This document shows, piece after piece, positions 12,625 to 23,593 of a stretch of 64,000 nt of DNA. Both the position numbers and the translations under genes were made by a program. The number at the start of each line of letters is the position of its first letter. Position 1 is the stretch's first letter. The notes under the pieces were generated by a model. The model was not told where the DNA came from. It saw only the letters and a list, made by a program, of their open reading frames with translations, and did not search any database. Source of the DNA: Eonycteris spelaea (lineage: Eukaryota; Chordata; Mammalia; Chiroptera; Pteropodidae); assembly GCA_003508835.1 (NCBI GenBank), contig PUFA01000072.1:2542001-2606000 (forward strand). The letters run 5' to 3'.

Positions 12625-12800
12625 ACCTGGTGCCCAGCTTCGCTGCGCTGCTTGGGAGTTATGTAACTGGAAGCCGGTTAATTGACGTGGGCCTCCGCTT
12701 CCCCATCTGCAAGATGTGAACAACGGCTTCTCCTCCACGGAGGCCCCGCAAGGACCAGGCGAGATGGTTACGGCGGTATGACGCAACGGCTCTGGGGAAG
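12625..12800 (+). repeat. MIR
   Basis: GGGAGTTATGTAACTGGAAG, then GCCTCCGCTTCCCCATCTGC and GCGAGATGGTTACGGC follow the MIR order. Confidence 0.55.
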
Positions 12801-12959
12801 AGTTAGCGCTGCCCCTCCTGCCGGTTTGTGATTCCTGCTTGTTGGCGTCCCCCCTCCCCCCTTTCCACCCTTTCCTCCATCAGACTGCAGCCTCCCTGCC
12901 TCCTCCTCCAAGAAGGCCCCCTGGCTTGGCTCACCCCTCGGCTCTTCCAGTTGGCTCGG

Positions 12960-13125
12960 TTGGTCCCGTGTCCTTCCCCAGAAATCGTTATCTGACCTCC
13001 CTGGACTTGCCTTTCCTCTTCCGTCAAATGGGCGCGGTAAAGAAGACCTACCTCGCCTGGTCACTGTGGGATTTAAATAAATGACCGTAAAGTACCCGGA
13101 AGAGTGCTTGGCACGCTTTCGGTCC
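12960..13125 (+). repeat. MIR
   Basis: CTTTCCTCTTCCGTCAAATG, then AGACCTACCTCGCCTGG, GATTTAAATAAATGACCGT and GAGTGCTTGGCACGC form the MIR 3' half. Confidence 0.7.
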
Positions 13126-13754
13126 TTTGTGTGTGTGTGTGTATGATTTACATTATACTTTTATGTGTTGCCATTTTCCCCAGTGCCTGTTGAGTCCTTG
13201 AGCCCACGGCTAGCTCTCTCATTTCTTTAGAACTATGTTGTATTTTCCCCTTTCATGCCCAGAATAGGCCTCTCTGCAATATAGTTATTGAATTAGCTTT
13301 TTTAAAAAAAGAATCTCGGGGAGACATCCAGTTCTGCTTTCTCGGAGCCAAAGGCACTTCTTGCACGCTCCCTGCAGGCACGGCCCTGCTCTCAGATGGG
13401 GACGCGATGTGAAATAGATGACCTTTGCCTGTGCCCACGTGTGTTAGCATTTTAGCTGAACCATAATTTCACCCCCAGAGCACACCGGAGGCCGGTGAGA
13501 AAGCTCAGGGCTTTAAACAGTCACTCAAGGGTAACTGTGGGCAGCCGTGGCCTTTAGATGCTGTGCTGTTGGACAGAGATTGAGAGCCTGGGTTTCATGG
13601 GCTCCTGAAAAGTTTTTGAGAACTGATCTTTAATTAAGTCTTGTGTCCACATCTGGTCGCCTTAATTAGTTTGTGAAACACCCTGAGGGCGCAGACGATG
13701 ATGACGTGGTAATGGTTTGCATAACACCTTGCTAGATTTAGAGAAATTCTGAGA

Positions 13755-14205
13755 TCCATGCATTCATTGACTCATTCAATAAACATTCTTCTGAGTCCCT
13801 GCTGTGTGCCAAGCACTGCCCTAGGGGCTGGGCTCCAGCAGAGAACAGGATGGACAGACTCACTCCTCACAAGGAGCTTACATACTGATGGGCAAGGGCA
13901 CACGCACATGTGAGTGAATTACCAGCTTAGCACTTTTCTGAGCTCACCCCTAAGCGTTAAGCCAGTGTGTCACAGGTCAGAGTGTGTGAGGTCGGTAGGC
14001 TGTGGGCAAGTGTGGGTTCTCTTCTGAGGGTGATAGGGAGCCACTGGAAGGCTTTAGGCAGGGGAGGGACCTGGTTGGACAAGGTTATGCTGGCTGCTGC
14101 GCAGAGGAGGCCATGGGGAATCTGAGGTGACCTCCAGGTGACAGGCAGAGGGAATGGTGGACGTGGAACAGAGCGGAAGGGTGTGGAACATGCTTTAGAA
14201 CGGGC
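13755..14205 (-). repeat. L2 3' end, minus orientation
   Basis: Starts with ATTCATTGACTCATTCAATA, then CCCTGCTGTGTGCCAAGCAC and ACAAGGAGCTTACATACTGA. The L2 body continues as GGGAGCCACTGGAAGGCTTT. Confidence 0.85.
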
Positions 14206-14405
14206 TTTTGACAGTGGCGCCCTGACGTTTGGGCTGGAGCGTTTTCTGTTGTGGGGCATTCTTCTGTGTTGTAGGATGCCCTGGCCTTTGGCATTTACCT
14301 AGGAGATGCCAGTAGCATCTCTCTCTGGTTGTGACAAACAAATGTTTCCAGACATTGCCTACTAAAGTCCCCTGGGGGTGCAATCACCCCCAGTTGAGAA
14401 TCATG
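14206..14405 (-). mobile_element. MER5A, apparently inserted in or next to L2
   Basis: Minus-orientation copy: TTTCTGTTGTGGGGCATTC, AGATGCCAGTAGCATCTC, TGGTTGTGACAAACAAATG and AATCACCCCCAGTTGAGAAT. L2-type sequence lies on its left and again at 14,780. Confidence 0.85.
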
Positions 14406-14779
14406 GCATTAGAGAAGACACGACAGGACCTGATGATGGACTGGACATAAGTGGGCAGAGGTGGACATGGGACAGTGAGGACTGTCTATGAATTTCCACT
14501 CTGGCTTGCATGCTATCCCACCCTGGAAGGGTAATTGCAGACACAACCCAGCATGGCACCTGATTTCAAGCAGCAAACTGCTAAGGGAGGCAATCAACTA
14601 TTCCCACAAACAAATGTGAAGTGACAACGGCAGTAAGTGTAACAAAGAAGGGATGTGGGTACCAAGCAAATGTGGGAGGGGGCGAGAGGAGGGTGAGCTG
14701 ATCAGGGAGGAGGGAGACGATCTCCCTAAGAGTTAACATCTCGGGGATGTGTAGAGTCAGCTGGCGTTCACAAGGTTTG

Positions 14780-15110
14780 GAGAAGGATGCTTCAGGCAGT
14801 GGGCACAGCAGGTGCAAAGGCCCTGGGGTTGGAAAAGTCACTGCACATTCGAGGAATTGAACGAAGGCTAGAGTCAGGAGAACATGGGTCCGGATGGGGC
14901 CAGATGATGCCAGAGGTGGGGACAGTTTGCACAGGGCTTCGGAGCCATGTTAACGTCTCTGGTCCTTCCCAAGGTCAAGGAGAGGCCCATGGAGTCTTTC
15001 AAGAGAAGATGTGGCAGGATCGAACTTCACTCTGGCTGCAGGGAGGAGACGGACTTGAGAGGCTCAGAACAGGTGGTAGACCGTTAGGGGACTCCCAGGG
15101 GAGTCAGGGT
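14780..15110 (-). repeat. L2 fragment, minus orientation
   Basis: TTCAGGCAGTGGGCACAGCA, then GGTGCAAAGGCCCTGGGG and CACTCTGGCTGCAGGGAGGA belong to the L2 3' body. From 14,405 to 14,780 I recognise nothing firm. Confidence 0.75.
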
Positions 15111-15984
15111 GAGGCCAGGACAAGGACTGGGGCTGAGGGGGAGGGTGCAAGCGTGTGGTGGGTGGGGAGATGTACGTGCAAGAGGAGGACCTTTCAGCAG
15201 CTCTTGCTGAAGCCAGGCTTCTGTGCCCTAAGTGCCCAGCCCTGTGTTCCTGTGTCCCCAACATGGGACAGCCCCTCAGGGAGCTCCTAGCTTAATACAT
15301 AAAGGCTCCCCTGCCCCTCCTCCCCCACCCCCAACCAAGGGGCACTTCCCAAATTTCAGGGCAGGGACTGATGGCTTGGGAACCTCTCCCAGCCACAGGG
15401 ATACGGCCTGCAATTCCAGGATGTGTTAGACTCTCTCTCATTCTTTCAACAGACGGCCTCTCTGTGCTGCTGGGGGTGGGCCTCACTGGCGCTCAGCCCA
15501 GCTCCGGGCTCTCTCTTAGCGCCCATGCTCCGGGGGCCATGGACTTGTCACCCGGCGGAGCTGGACTGGGGGCAGGTGGCACAGTTGTGTCCGTGGGTGT
15601 TGAGGCTGGGACTTGGCAGTCTGGTTTACCCTCCCCTCCCCGGTGCTCAGCTGCTCTCTCTGTGAACACTGAATTTCTATGTACAGAACATCCATCTTTA
15701 GTCAGCTGGAGGTCCCCACACACCTCCAGTCAGTCCTGTTCCTAGACTCTGAGGTTGGCTCAATAATTATCTTCACACCGGGAACCCCCTAATCCGCTTT
15801 CACAGGGCCTCTTTTCTCAAACAGGACTGACAGACAAAAAGCCCAGGGCTATTCTCCTGTTGCAGCTCCACCCCCTCGGGTCTGATGGGGACAAGGGCTG
15901 AGGTTTCCGCCCCTCATAAGGAGAGCGCACCCTTCTTTTGTGGAGCCTCTAACGCTTTGGATTCATGCTTTTAGCTCTCACCAG

Positions 15985-16115
15985 AGCCCAGTGAGGTAGG
16001 CACCATTCCAGACAAGGAAACCGAGGCACGCAGGGGCACAAATAGCTCACTCCTGATCAGACAATTACCAAATGGGACACCAGGCAGTGGGGCTGCAGTT
16101 TTGCTCTTAATTGTC
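15985..16115. repeat. MIR-like fragment
   Basis: CAGTGAGGTAGGCACCATTC and ACAAGGAAACCGAGGCACGC show the MIR theme. Confidence 0.6.
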
Positions 16116-17396
16116 ACCTAGGCTGCCTCTCTGGAGATGGATGAGGGATGAAGGGGGGTGAGGGGGAAGAGCTGCCGGCGGTCGCTGTGTGCGAAGGAGG
16201 TGGGCATGCACTCAGGCCAGGACCTCAGCAAGGACGTGGGCGTTAGCAGGAGGAGGAGGGTGTGCCCGTAAGTGCAGAGACCACGTCCAGCTGAACGACC
16301 TATCGAGTTGACTCCGCACTGGCTGCTGGCCCAGCCAGTGGCTCCCTTATGTTGTATTAGGTGTGTGGGACAGAGGGACAGGCTCCTGGGCACAGCTGGG
16401 CAGCTGAAATCCCAAGACTGGTGTTTTATCAAGTCCTGATGGGACTTCCTGTCCACCTCCTGGTGCTCGGGTCATGCTCTTGGCCTCCGCAGGCCCAGGA
16501 GGACCAGACACATTGGATCTTGCTGAGGTCACTGCCCTTGGTAATCTACTCGGTGAGCTGGAAGCAGACCCTGGAGGACAGGGACCGAAGCACAGGCAGG
16601 TTTGGGTGCAGAGCACGCTGGGTGGCCCGGTTGGTGCAGGACCGCGGTCTGTGGGTGAGGAGTAAGCCGTGAGCACAAGGGGAGAGCCGTCCCCAAGAAG
16701 GGGCGAGGCAGCAAGCAAAGATGAACTTGGCCCAGGCCGACTCGTGCTGTTGATAGGGCTATTTTGTCATCAGTGCTTTGCCATTCGTTGTGAGGCTAAT
16801 TCCCTAAAGGGTGCTGAGCTTTAAGATACTGGGTATGCTGGAATGTTCCCTGTTTCACGTTTGAAAATTCCCCCCTCCCCTTTATCACCCATGAATAAAC
16901 GCAGGACAAGGGCTGCTGACACTAGAAGTGGTGACAGTCCGGAAGCCGAGTCTACGGTGCAGCCAACAGGATGTGTGAAAATATCTCTTTCTGGGGGAAA
17001 ACTCCCGAGATCTGAGCTGGACCGCGTCTGAAATCCTCCTCCCGGCGGAAGAAGGGCACAGTCCAGCGCGGGATGGGGTCCCCACCGGCGGCTGTGTGTC
17101 CTGCGTGATGTGGCGGCGTGAGAACGTGAGCCGCGTGCAGGGAGACGGGGCCGGGGCCCCCGGAACAGCTGCTGAGTGAACGCATGAATGAACGAGTGCG
17201 GGACCCACCGTTCCCGTAGCCCGGGAGCTGAGCTTCCACTCAAAGCGTAGAGTACTCGAAGAGGGCTCAAAGTGAACGTGCATGGAATGTGTGTGCCCTG
17301 CGTGTCCAGATGCTATGGGCTGAACACCTCAACGATCACTGCGGTGCCACAAAGGAATGCAAACGAGACCAGGTACGCCCAGGAATGATCATTCTA

Positions 17397-17402
17397 TTTA
17401 TT
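17397..17402 (-). terminator. PRKCA: Distal poly(A) signal AATAAA, probable PRKCA mRNA end
   Basis: AATAAA reads on the minus strand inside TACGAATAAATAGAATG. Cleavage would fall 10-30 bases further on, around 17,367-17,387. Beyond it the sequence changes to GC-rich, ordinary intergenic DNA. I chose it as the main 3' end because no better signal lies further downstream. Confidence 0.55.
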
Positions 17403-20291
17403 CGTACACACTTAATTAATGTGTCTAACAAAGCATGTCATGCAAACAAAGAGCAGAGGTCATACGGATTGAGGAAAGCGATGCAGTGATTTATACATTC
17501 ATCTCGCCCACTATAATAAACCGAATGTTACTCGACAGCTGAACGGCCTCTCGGTTTTGTCAGTCAGAACGTCCACAGAAGGAAAGACGTCCGCCTCCAC
17601 CTCGTCTCCTCCCTCCTTCACCCGTATCGGGGGTCTTACCCCGAGTTTTCCAATGAATGATTTAAACAAGGCGTGTCCTCCACATACACACACACAAAAC
17701 GTTACGTAGCAAAAGCAACGGTTTCAAATGTCTCTGACCATCTAGAAACGTTATTCTGAAAGACCCTAAGAGAAGGGCTAGGAGGTGAATTATTAGACCA
17801 TGTAGACTTAAAAGAATAACTGCCTTCATGTACGATTTCGGAACAGTCCATTAATTCCCTCAAGAAAAGAATCACATTCTTCCAGGAAGAGTATCAACAC
17901 GAATCTATGAACAATCACAGGAATAAATACTCCTAAAGCAGAGGAGACAAAGACACAGTTGTTTAATCAGAAAGTGCGAAGCCACCTTTTGTCTTATTTT
18001 AGAAAAAGAGGTTCTTATAAAGTGGACTCGGTACTTATTTTCTGCAAAGTGGGGCTCTGTCTACTCACATAAGACATTAAGTCTGGAACAGGTGCCAGCG
18101 GGCATGTTCGCTGTTGCCTCTGCTTTCTTGGGGAGAGTAACGTGTTTCCGAACGGCCCAGTGGGCAAAATCCGTGTAGGGCATCTCTGAATTTTCACGGA
18201 GTGTGAGAGACATAGGTACCCCCCACCCGGGGACTGAAGATAGAGCTGAGGACGTGCCCACCCCCTCCCACACCAGAGGTGGTCACGGAGCCTTGCGCGA
18301 GCAGGTAAAAGGGCAGCAGGGACCCCCGAGAATGCTGTCCTAGAAGGGGAGGACAATAAAGCCACCTTTCTACGGTCTGAACATTTCTAGACCTTAGACG
18401 GTTTGTCCCCAGAGTCTACTGAAAACACGGCGGGCGCCTGTCTGCCCCTTGAACTTCCCCCTGAACTTCTGGTCATTCTGATGAGGACTCCGGATGCCAC
18501 CAGCAGGGCAAAGTCCTGCAGTGGGAGAGCAGGTCAGGGGCGCTCCAGCTGGCCCCTGCCCAGGCTCCACGCGATGGGGATCTTATCAAATTATCAGAAG
18601 TTTTAGTTTAAAAACTCATTTTAAAAGGATTATTAAAGTTCTCTATAAAAAAGTACAAATAGCCCAGTATATCCAGTTGTTCTATTGGAATTAACAAATT
18701 CATTTCTTCCTTACGGTTTAAAAAGAAGTCTTTGGAAGGTGTGGGCTTTAGTGGACGGTCATTTGTAAGGCTGTTTGATGGCTGAGCTTGACCTGCACGG
18801 CTATGAACTGACACCTGATCGCACACATCAGAGGCGCAGGGATCCTGGCCATTCACTTTGAACCTCCCCTACACAGTCCCTGACATTACAGAACTGACCA
18901 GAATTGTGGCTGACACCATTTCCAGGTGACTGCCTTCAGGCATGAATAACTCAGGTGACCTCGCTGCGTTTACAGACACAGGAAATGGTGTGATGCACGC
19001 ACGAGGAATAGGTGACTCCATAAGACCAAAGTGAGAAAACGACCGTCAGGTGCTGTGGCCTTTCCGAGGCTTTTTAAAAACCTACGCCTCTCACTTCCCC
19101 TGCCCCCGCTTCAGCACAGACCCAACTCTCAATTTTCCCTTTGCTGTGTGGAGTCAGGTGGGAGCTGCGGGGTTGGTTGTTTTCGCTACTTCCCCATCCA
19201 GCCCGGGCTGTCATGAACGCTCAGCAGAAAGCTGCAGAGGAAAATGGGTGGGAATCTCCCGGCTTCCGGGGCACATGGACGGTTTGGCTCAGCCAGAGCG
19301 TTTTCAGCCACCTCTACGTAGGGAGGGAAGGGGGCTTCTAGCAGCTGGCGAGGATGCTGCTGGCATTTGGGAGACGTTTTCTGAGGACTAGGCTGTATCC
19401 CTGGCAACAAACTCGCGCTCAAGGACCAGCAGGCGGTGATTTTCGCCTGCACCAAAAACCTGTGATGGAAAGCGCTGGAAATGGCAGGGGCTTCCTTGCT
19501 AGGAAGCCCTCCCCTGCCCCTCCCTCCTGGCTTCCTCCTGCTGCAAGCCTCCTTCCCAGCACACTCGAACCCTGCTCTTCGCCGAATACCTTACCCACTT
19601 CTGCCTCTGCTGACCTCTTCCTTCTCAGAATGTCAGTGGGTGGCTTCTCTCGGGGTCTGCACGCCCATTCCAGCCAGTCACCGTGCTCTGCTAACGACCT
19701 GATGGCTCAGCGAGGTGCTCAGCAGTCATTTGCTGGTTTGCATCAATCTTGGTCTTTTCGTAAACTTTCAACCCACCATCTCGGGTCACGCTTCCAGAGA
19801 GCGCTCAACCCTCTGATGTCCTACCAAAATTCCTAATAAGAAAGCCTGATAAGAAAAGACAGTGATTCTGCCTCAACTTGTACAGGTCACGGGGATGAAA
19901 GTGAAGTAGATGTGTGGATGAGCCATCGTTTCGGTTCTGGGGTCTCGTATCAACTTTCTGAGTCAGTTCTGGCCTCGAGTGAACCCCCACCTTTAACCAC
20001 TGAGGACTGCACCAGGCAGCACACTCCAGATCCTTCCATTCAAACCAAGCCCCTTGTGGCTTTAGAAAAGACGCCAAGCGCTGACAGCCCACTGGCTTGC
20101 AGCCTCAGAGGGAAGTCCTGCAGAAGCAGCTGCCACCATCCAAGGGAAAAAGATGCGAGGCAATTTGATGGCCTTTCAGAGTCACAGACCGGTGAGGCCG
20201 GCGGAGACTCAGACTGTGCCTTGAGGTGTCCTCCTCATTCCGGCCTCTCACGGGGCTGCTGCAGGAGAAACAGCAGCCCCTCCCTCGTGCT

Positions 20292-20297
20292 TTTATT
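20292..20297 (-). terminator. PRKCA: Internal poly(A) signal AATAAA in the PRKCA 3' UTR
   Basis: AATAAA on the minus strand (GAAATAAAAGC). A second copy lies about 44 bases upstream in the transcript (20,336-20,341). Use here would give a 3' UTR of about 3.1 kb. Sequence match only; usage is unknown. Confidence 0.35.
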
Positions 20298-20335
20298 TCA
20301 GACAATGGCCCCGAAGTGGGACAATGCCAGAGAAT

Positions 20336-20341
20336 TTTATT
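20336..20341 (-). terminator. PRKCA: Internal poly(A) signal AATAAA, partner of the 20,292 site
   Basis: AATAAA on the minus strand (TTAATAAAATTC), paired closely with the next signal. Two close signals make a proximal alternative site more plausible than a single one would. Confidence 0.3.
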
Positions 20342-21825
20342 AATCAACACTGTGGCTAGAGTTTTGTTAATGGTCACCCACGGGCCTTATTCTTTCAGCC
20401 ACAACCATGCGGGGCTGCCCAAATCTTTCGAGCATCAGCCTTTACCTCACGTCAGCACATAGCACAACGCCAAACAGGCTACATCATGACAACACCTCGC
20501 CAGGCCCTGGTTTCACACTGCTTTCCCCCTAAGTTTGTCCTTGATCCCGCCGTCCCTCAGGCAAAGCGCTGGGCCCCACGGACAGGGAATTTTTCTTTGA
20601 AAACGTCGGTCACACGTTCTGAAAGAATACCAAGCTGGCTGAGATGCTACATATGTTTCCTAGAGAAATATAATTTGGAAATGCGTCGGCCGTTAAAGGG
20701 GAAGCCTGCTGGCCTAACACAGGCAGGTGGCGTGGGGCTCGGGAGCGAATGGCCTGCAACCCACGTGTGCTTCTCCGGGACTCTGTGCCCTTCTGGGGCT
20801 CGGCTGGGCACCTACTGCTACTCTGCTCTGGGGCATGGTGACTGGCTCTTTTGTTTCTCAGGCTCCTTCTATAAATCGGTCCCTTTTCTATCAGACCGAA
20901 CGAGGTGCACCTGGGGAAGAAATGCCCCCATGACGTGCACTGACCAGCAGGACAGCAGCTCTGTGTGTGCTGGGTACCCCTGGGAGTTCTGAAGTCTACA
21001 GTCCATCAGAGATGGCAGAGGAAGAGGTTCTTCTCTGGTCTGACCCACTCCCTACCCATCTCTGCCTCCCATCGGGGGTTCCCGGGACAGGCTGGCTCTC
21101 TCCTCCCAAAGGCCCCTCCGTGGTCACATGTTACATACATTTCAGGCAAAGAGCCAGAATAAGATCGAGGAGGCACTTAGCTGGAAGATGCTTTTGGAGA
21201 AGAGGGGGGCACGAAGCAGCTTTCTGGAAGGACCACTGGCAGCTTCCATTTTGCACATTCTTCCTGTCGTAGGTGACTGGCTCCTCTGAGGACCCTGTGT
21301 GAGGACGGTGTCTCCCCACTGAAGTGCTTCTTACAAGGCTGCACAGGCTGGTTCTAGCAACAGCTGGAAGGGAATCTGTAGCCGCTAAAAGGAGTCTGCT
21401 CAGAGCTCCGGGGGTGGCCGTGCCCCGGGGGCGGACGGTTTGCCTCGTGAAGTCTGTACGTGCTGGAACGAACGAGCAGGTCGTGGCAGGGGCGGCCAGC
21501 TGGACAGCACGCTCCTGGCGTGTCCGCACACACACAGATCGGGAAGGGCACCTTCCCGTCCTACCCCTCTCCCCCACCCCTGCCGCTAACGGTAACAAGG
21601 CTGAAAGAAAGGAAAACACAAACCCACAAACAAACGACCAAAGCCCAGGGGCAGTGATGACACACATCTGCTCAAACTAGTCACACTGGGGTCAAAGACT
21701 TCCCGCTGTCCCCAAGAGGAAGAGTGGCATGGGAACCGGGACAGGAGATGCTGTTAGGAAGCTGAGAGAGAATCTCATCTCCAAAATAATCCCCCCAAAC
21801 TTCTGTTTGCGAGTAGAATCAAATA

Positions 21826-21870
21826 TTTATATATATATATTGTGTGTGTGTGTGTGTATATATATATATG
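21826..21870 (-). repeat. (TA)n(CA)n(TA)n compound microsatellite in the PRKCA 3' UTR
   Basis: On the transcript strand an alternating TA tract is followed by about eight CA units and a second TA tract. The two TA tracts can pair with each other, leaving the CA repeat as a loop. CA repeats are known hnRNP L ligands. Confidence 0.85.
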
Positions 21871-22147
21871 CCTAATTAATCATGTAAATTAGCCATTCAT
21901 TTCTGAAATTAGATCTATGTTAAAAAAATTAATATCTCCAATACAGCGCCAATGTGCAGGGCACGCGTGGGGTGGGGGAGGGGAGAGGAAGCATGGCAGC
22001 AAAGAGTTAAACTGAAACCTAATCGTAAAAGGTTAGAAACAAGAGCCTTCACAAATATAGCACAATTGTGTCTTATAAAATTAGTATAATACTCTCTTTA
22101 TACTTGATACGATTATATCAGTAATATAGATTCACTTGTTATTCAGG

Positions 22148-22153
22148 TTTATT
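22148..22153 (-). terminator. PRKCA: Proximal poly(A) signal AATAAA in the PRKCA 3' UTR
   Basis: AATAAA on the minus strand (TTTATAATAAACC) in an AT-rich block. Use would give a 3' UTR of only about 1.3 kb. Sequence match only. Confidence 0.3.
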
Positions 22154-22437
22154 ATAAACATGCAAAATTCATTGCATGATGCATTTGCAAAACATAGGAA
22201 AATCCTTCTTGCAGTAAAACATCTTTGAGCTGATATGTATCCAGGTTTCCTGATTCTACAGGTCCAGGTGTGTCATTCAACATGAACTAGAAGTGGGAAC
22301 CAAAACCATATTGGTTTTCATCCCCAAGGGGATGTCAAAGGGCCAGAGATGGGAGGGAACTCCATCAGCAGGGACTGATACTAGAGTCAACACTTTAAGT
22401 TTCTGTACACCGTACTCTCATAAACGACACCGCGGCC

Positions 22438-22452
22438 TATTAAATAAATAAG
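22438..22452 (-). promoter_or_regulatory. PRKCA: AU-rich element in the PRKCA 3' UTR
   Basis: The transcript strand reads ACTTATTTATTTAAT, two overlapping ATTTA pentamers within a TTATTTATTTA core. Such class II-like elements bind HuR, TTP and AUF1 and tune mRNA stability. It lies about 980 bases after the stop codon, ahead of all candidate poly(A) signals, so every isoform would carry it. Confidence 0.5.
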
Positions 22453-23428
22453 TACAAAAGGGGGTGGGGCGTACACTTCAGCGTCTCAGGAAGTAGGTAG
22501 CAAAATATTCGTATGTGGGGGCGGGGGGGGGTTGGCTAACAACACTGGCGAGTAGTGGCATGATTGCTGATGGCACCCTGGGTCACAGAATAATCTCCCA
22601 GAGATCAAAGTGGACAAACGTACGCACTGGTTTCTCCTCGATTTGAAACGATTTCGTGTGCTCATTTAGCAAAGTCCTTAGAAGATTTGGCCTCTCAAAA
22701 AAAGAAATGCAAGTATCAAGACAGGTATCAGCCAAGTAGGGTACAAGATGACAGATGCACCGAACACTCATCTGAGGTTTTCTTTCTCTCTTTTTTTTTT
22801 TTTTTAAACTGGTAACCACCGGATGATGATGGGGTATGACTGTCAGCGTCTGGGAACAGGGCGCTCGCAAACGGCATCCGGGCCCCTGGGGTGCTAGGAA
22901 CTGTTTCCGCGAAGGCAGAGGACAGAAGCGACAGGGGTACGGAAGCCCGCCCGCCCCCCCCCGCCTTGCTCACTCTCTGGGCGCCTTGGGTGGAGAGGTG
23001 TCCAGCCCACGGCGCTGGGGGGGGGTGGGGGGCAAGTTCATTTCCACATCTCTGGTGGGGGGATCCTGATGGTGAAAATCCGACAGCCAGAGGATACGGA
23101 AAGTATATCAAATCGTACCAAAAAGGGGGCAAGAGTCTGTTTGCTTTCTAGGTAGGGTCGATCTACAGCCAGAGGTGACTTTTACATGATTAAACCGGAC
23201 ACTGTACATTATCGTCTTCCACTAAGATAATGTTCTTGGTTGTAAGAGAGAGACCCTGAACAGTTGGTCGCATTCGGACTAATAACCCTACGATTTTCAG
23301 GCCTCCATCTGGATCAAGGAACAAGGCTGTGGCCTTAAAATTTTAGGGTTACGGATCATTTCCCGCTGCTGGGGAGAGGGGGCGGGGTCCCGGGGGCTGG
23401 GGAGGCGGTTGTTCTGGTTGGTGGCGTT

Positions 23429-23593
23429 TCATACTGCGCTCTGTAAGATGGGGTGCACGAACTGGGGGTTGACGTACGAGAACCCTTCGAAATCAGACTG
23501 ATCTATGTTAGCAATGACCAGCTGGTCAGGAGGTGTTAAGACGGGCTGCCCTCGTGTGAAGAACTTGTCAAAGTTTTCTGCTCCTTTGCCACA
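23429..23593 (-). CDS. PRKCA: PRKCA exon 17 (last coding exon), PKC alpha residues 619-672 and stop
   Basis: This exon encodes the end of protein kinase C alpha, a Ca2+/diacylglycerol-activated Ser/Thr kinase that moves from cytosol to membrane. It gives 54 residues and a TGA stop (23,429-23,431), beginning [12 protein letters not shown]. Visible elements are the AGC-tail NFD motif (N625-D627), the turn motif VLTPPD with Thr638, the hydrophobic motif FSYVNPQF with Ser657, and the C-terminal QSAV, a class I PDZ ligand (PICK1 binds it in known PKC alpha). Counting back from residue 672 places both phosphosites exactly where they are known, which supports the assignment to alpha rather than beta or gamma. 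The acceptor AG is the complement of CT at 23,594-23,595, entered in phase 0. No frameshift or missing key residue is seen. Confidence 0.98.
   Translation of the reverse strand, partial: CGKGAENFDKFFTRGQPVLTPPDQLVIANIDQSDFEGFSYVNPQFVHPILQSAV

Larger units (their letters stand above)
1..17379. other. Intergenic DNA downstream of PRKCA
   Basis: No coding gene is supported here. In mammals the neighbour beyond the PRKCA 3' end is CACNG5, but none of its coding exons was seen. The region contains the repeats listed separately and one exon-like block at 480-572. Stretches with nothing recognisable are about 580-2,100, 2,830-3,190, 3,920-4,480, 4,740-5,310, 6,690-7,980, 8,430-9,460, 13,130-13,750, 15,120-15,980 and 16,120-17,380. 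Confidence 0.8.
17380..23428 (-). other. PRKCA: PRKCA 3' UTR (about 6 kb)
   Basis: The region runs from the stop codon to the most distal good AATAAA signal on the minus strand. It has few recognisable interspersed repeats, in contrast to the intergenic DNA below 16.1 kb and the introns above 23.6 kb. It contains AT-rich blocks (17.3-18.0, 18.6-18.7 and 21.8-22.5 kb), as expected of a long conserved UTR. The length is close to the long human PRKCA 3' UTR as I recall it (6 kb or more). Open frames on either strand here (for example 178 codons at 21,131-21,667) resemble nothing known. The distal border is an inference; RNA 3'-end data would fix it. Confidence 0.75.

Noticed and set aside
16490..16551. 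Short exon-like block (CCGCAG acceptor, CGGTGAGC donor) on the + strand.
   Set aside because: The pyrimidine tract is weak, about 60 bases, and not clearly coding; less convincing than the block at 480-572.
1..17379. Search for CACNG5 coding exons, the usual neighbour past the PRKCA 3' end.
   Set aside because: No claudin-like or gamma-subunit peptide was seen on the minus strand; the gene probably starts outside the window.
21131..21667. 178-codon minus-strand frame in the 3' UTR.
   Set aside because: It is far downstream of the real stop, has a Cys/Arg/Ser-rich chance composition and no support as a second cistron.
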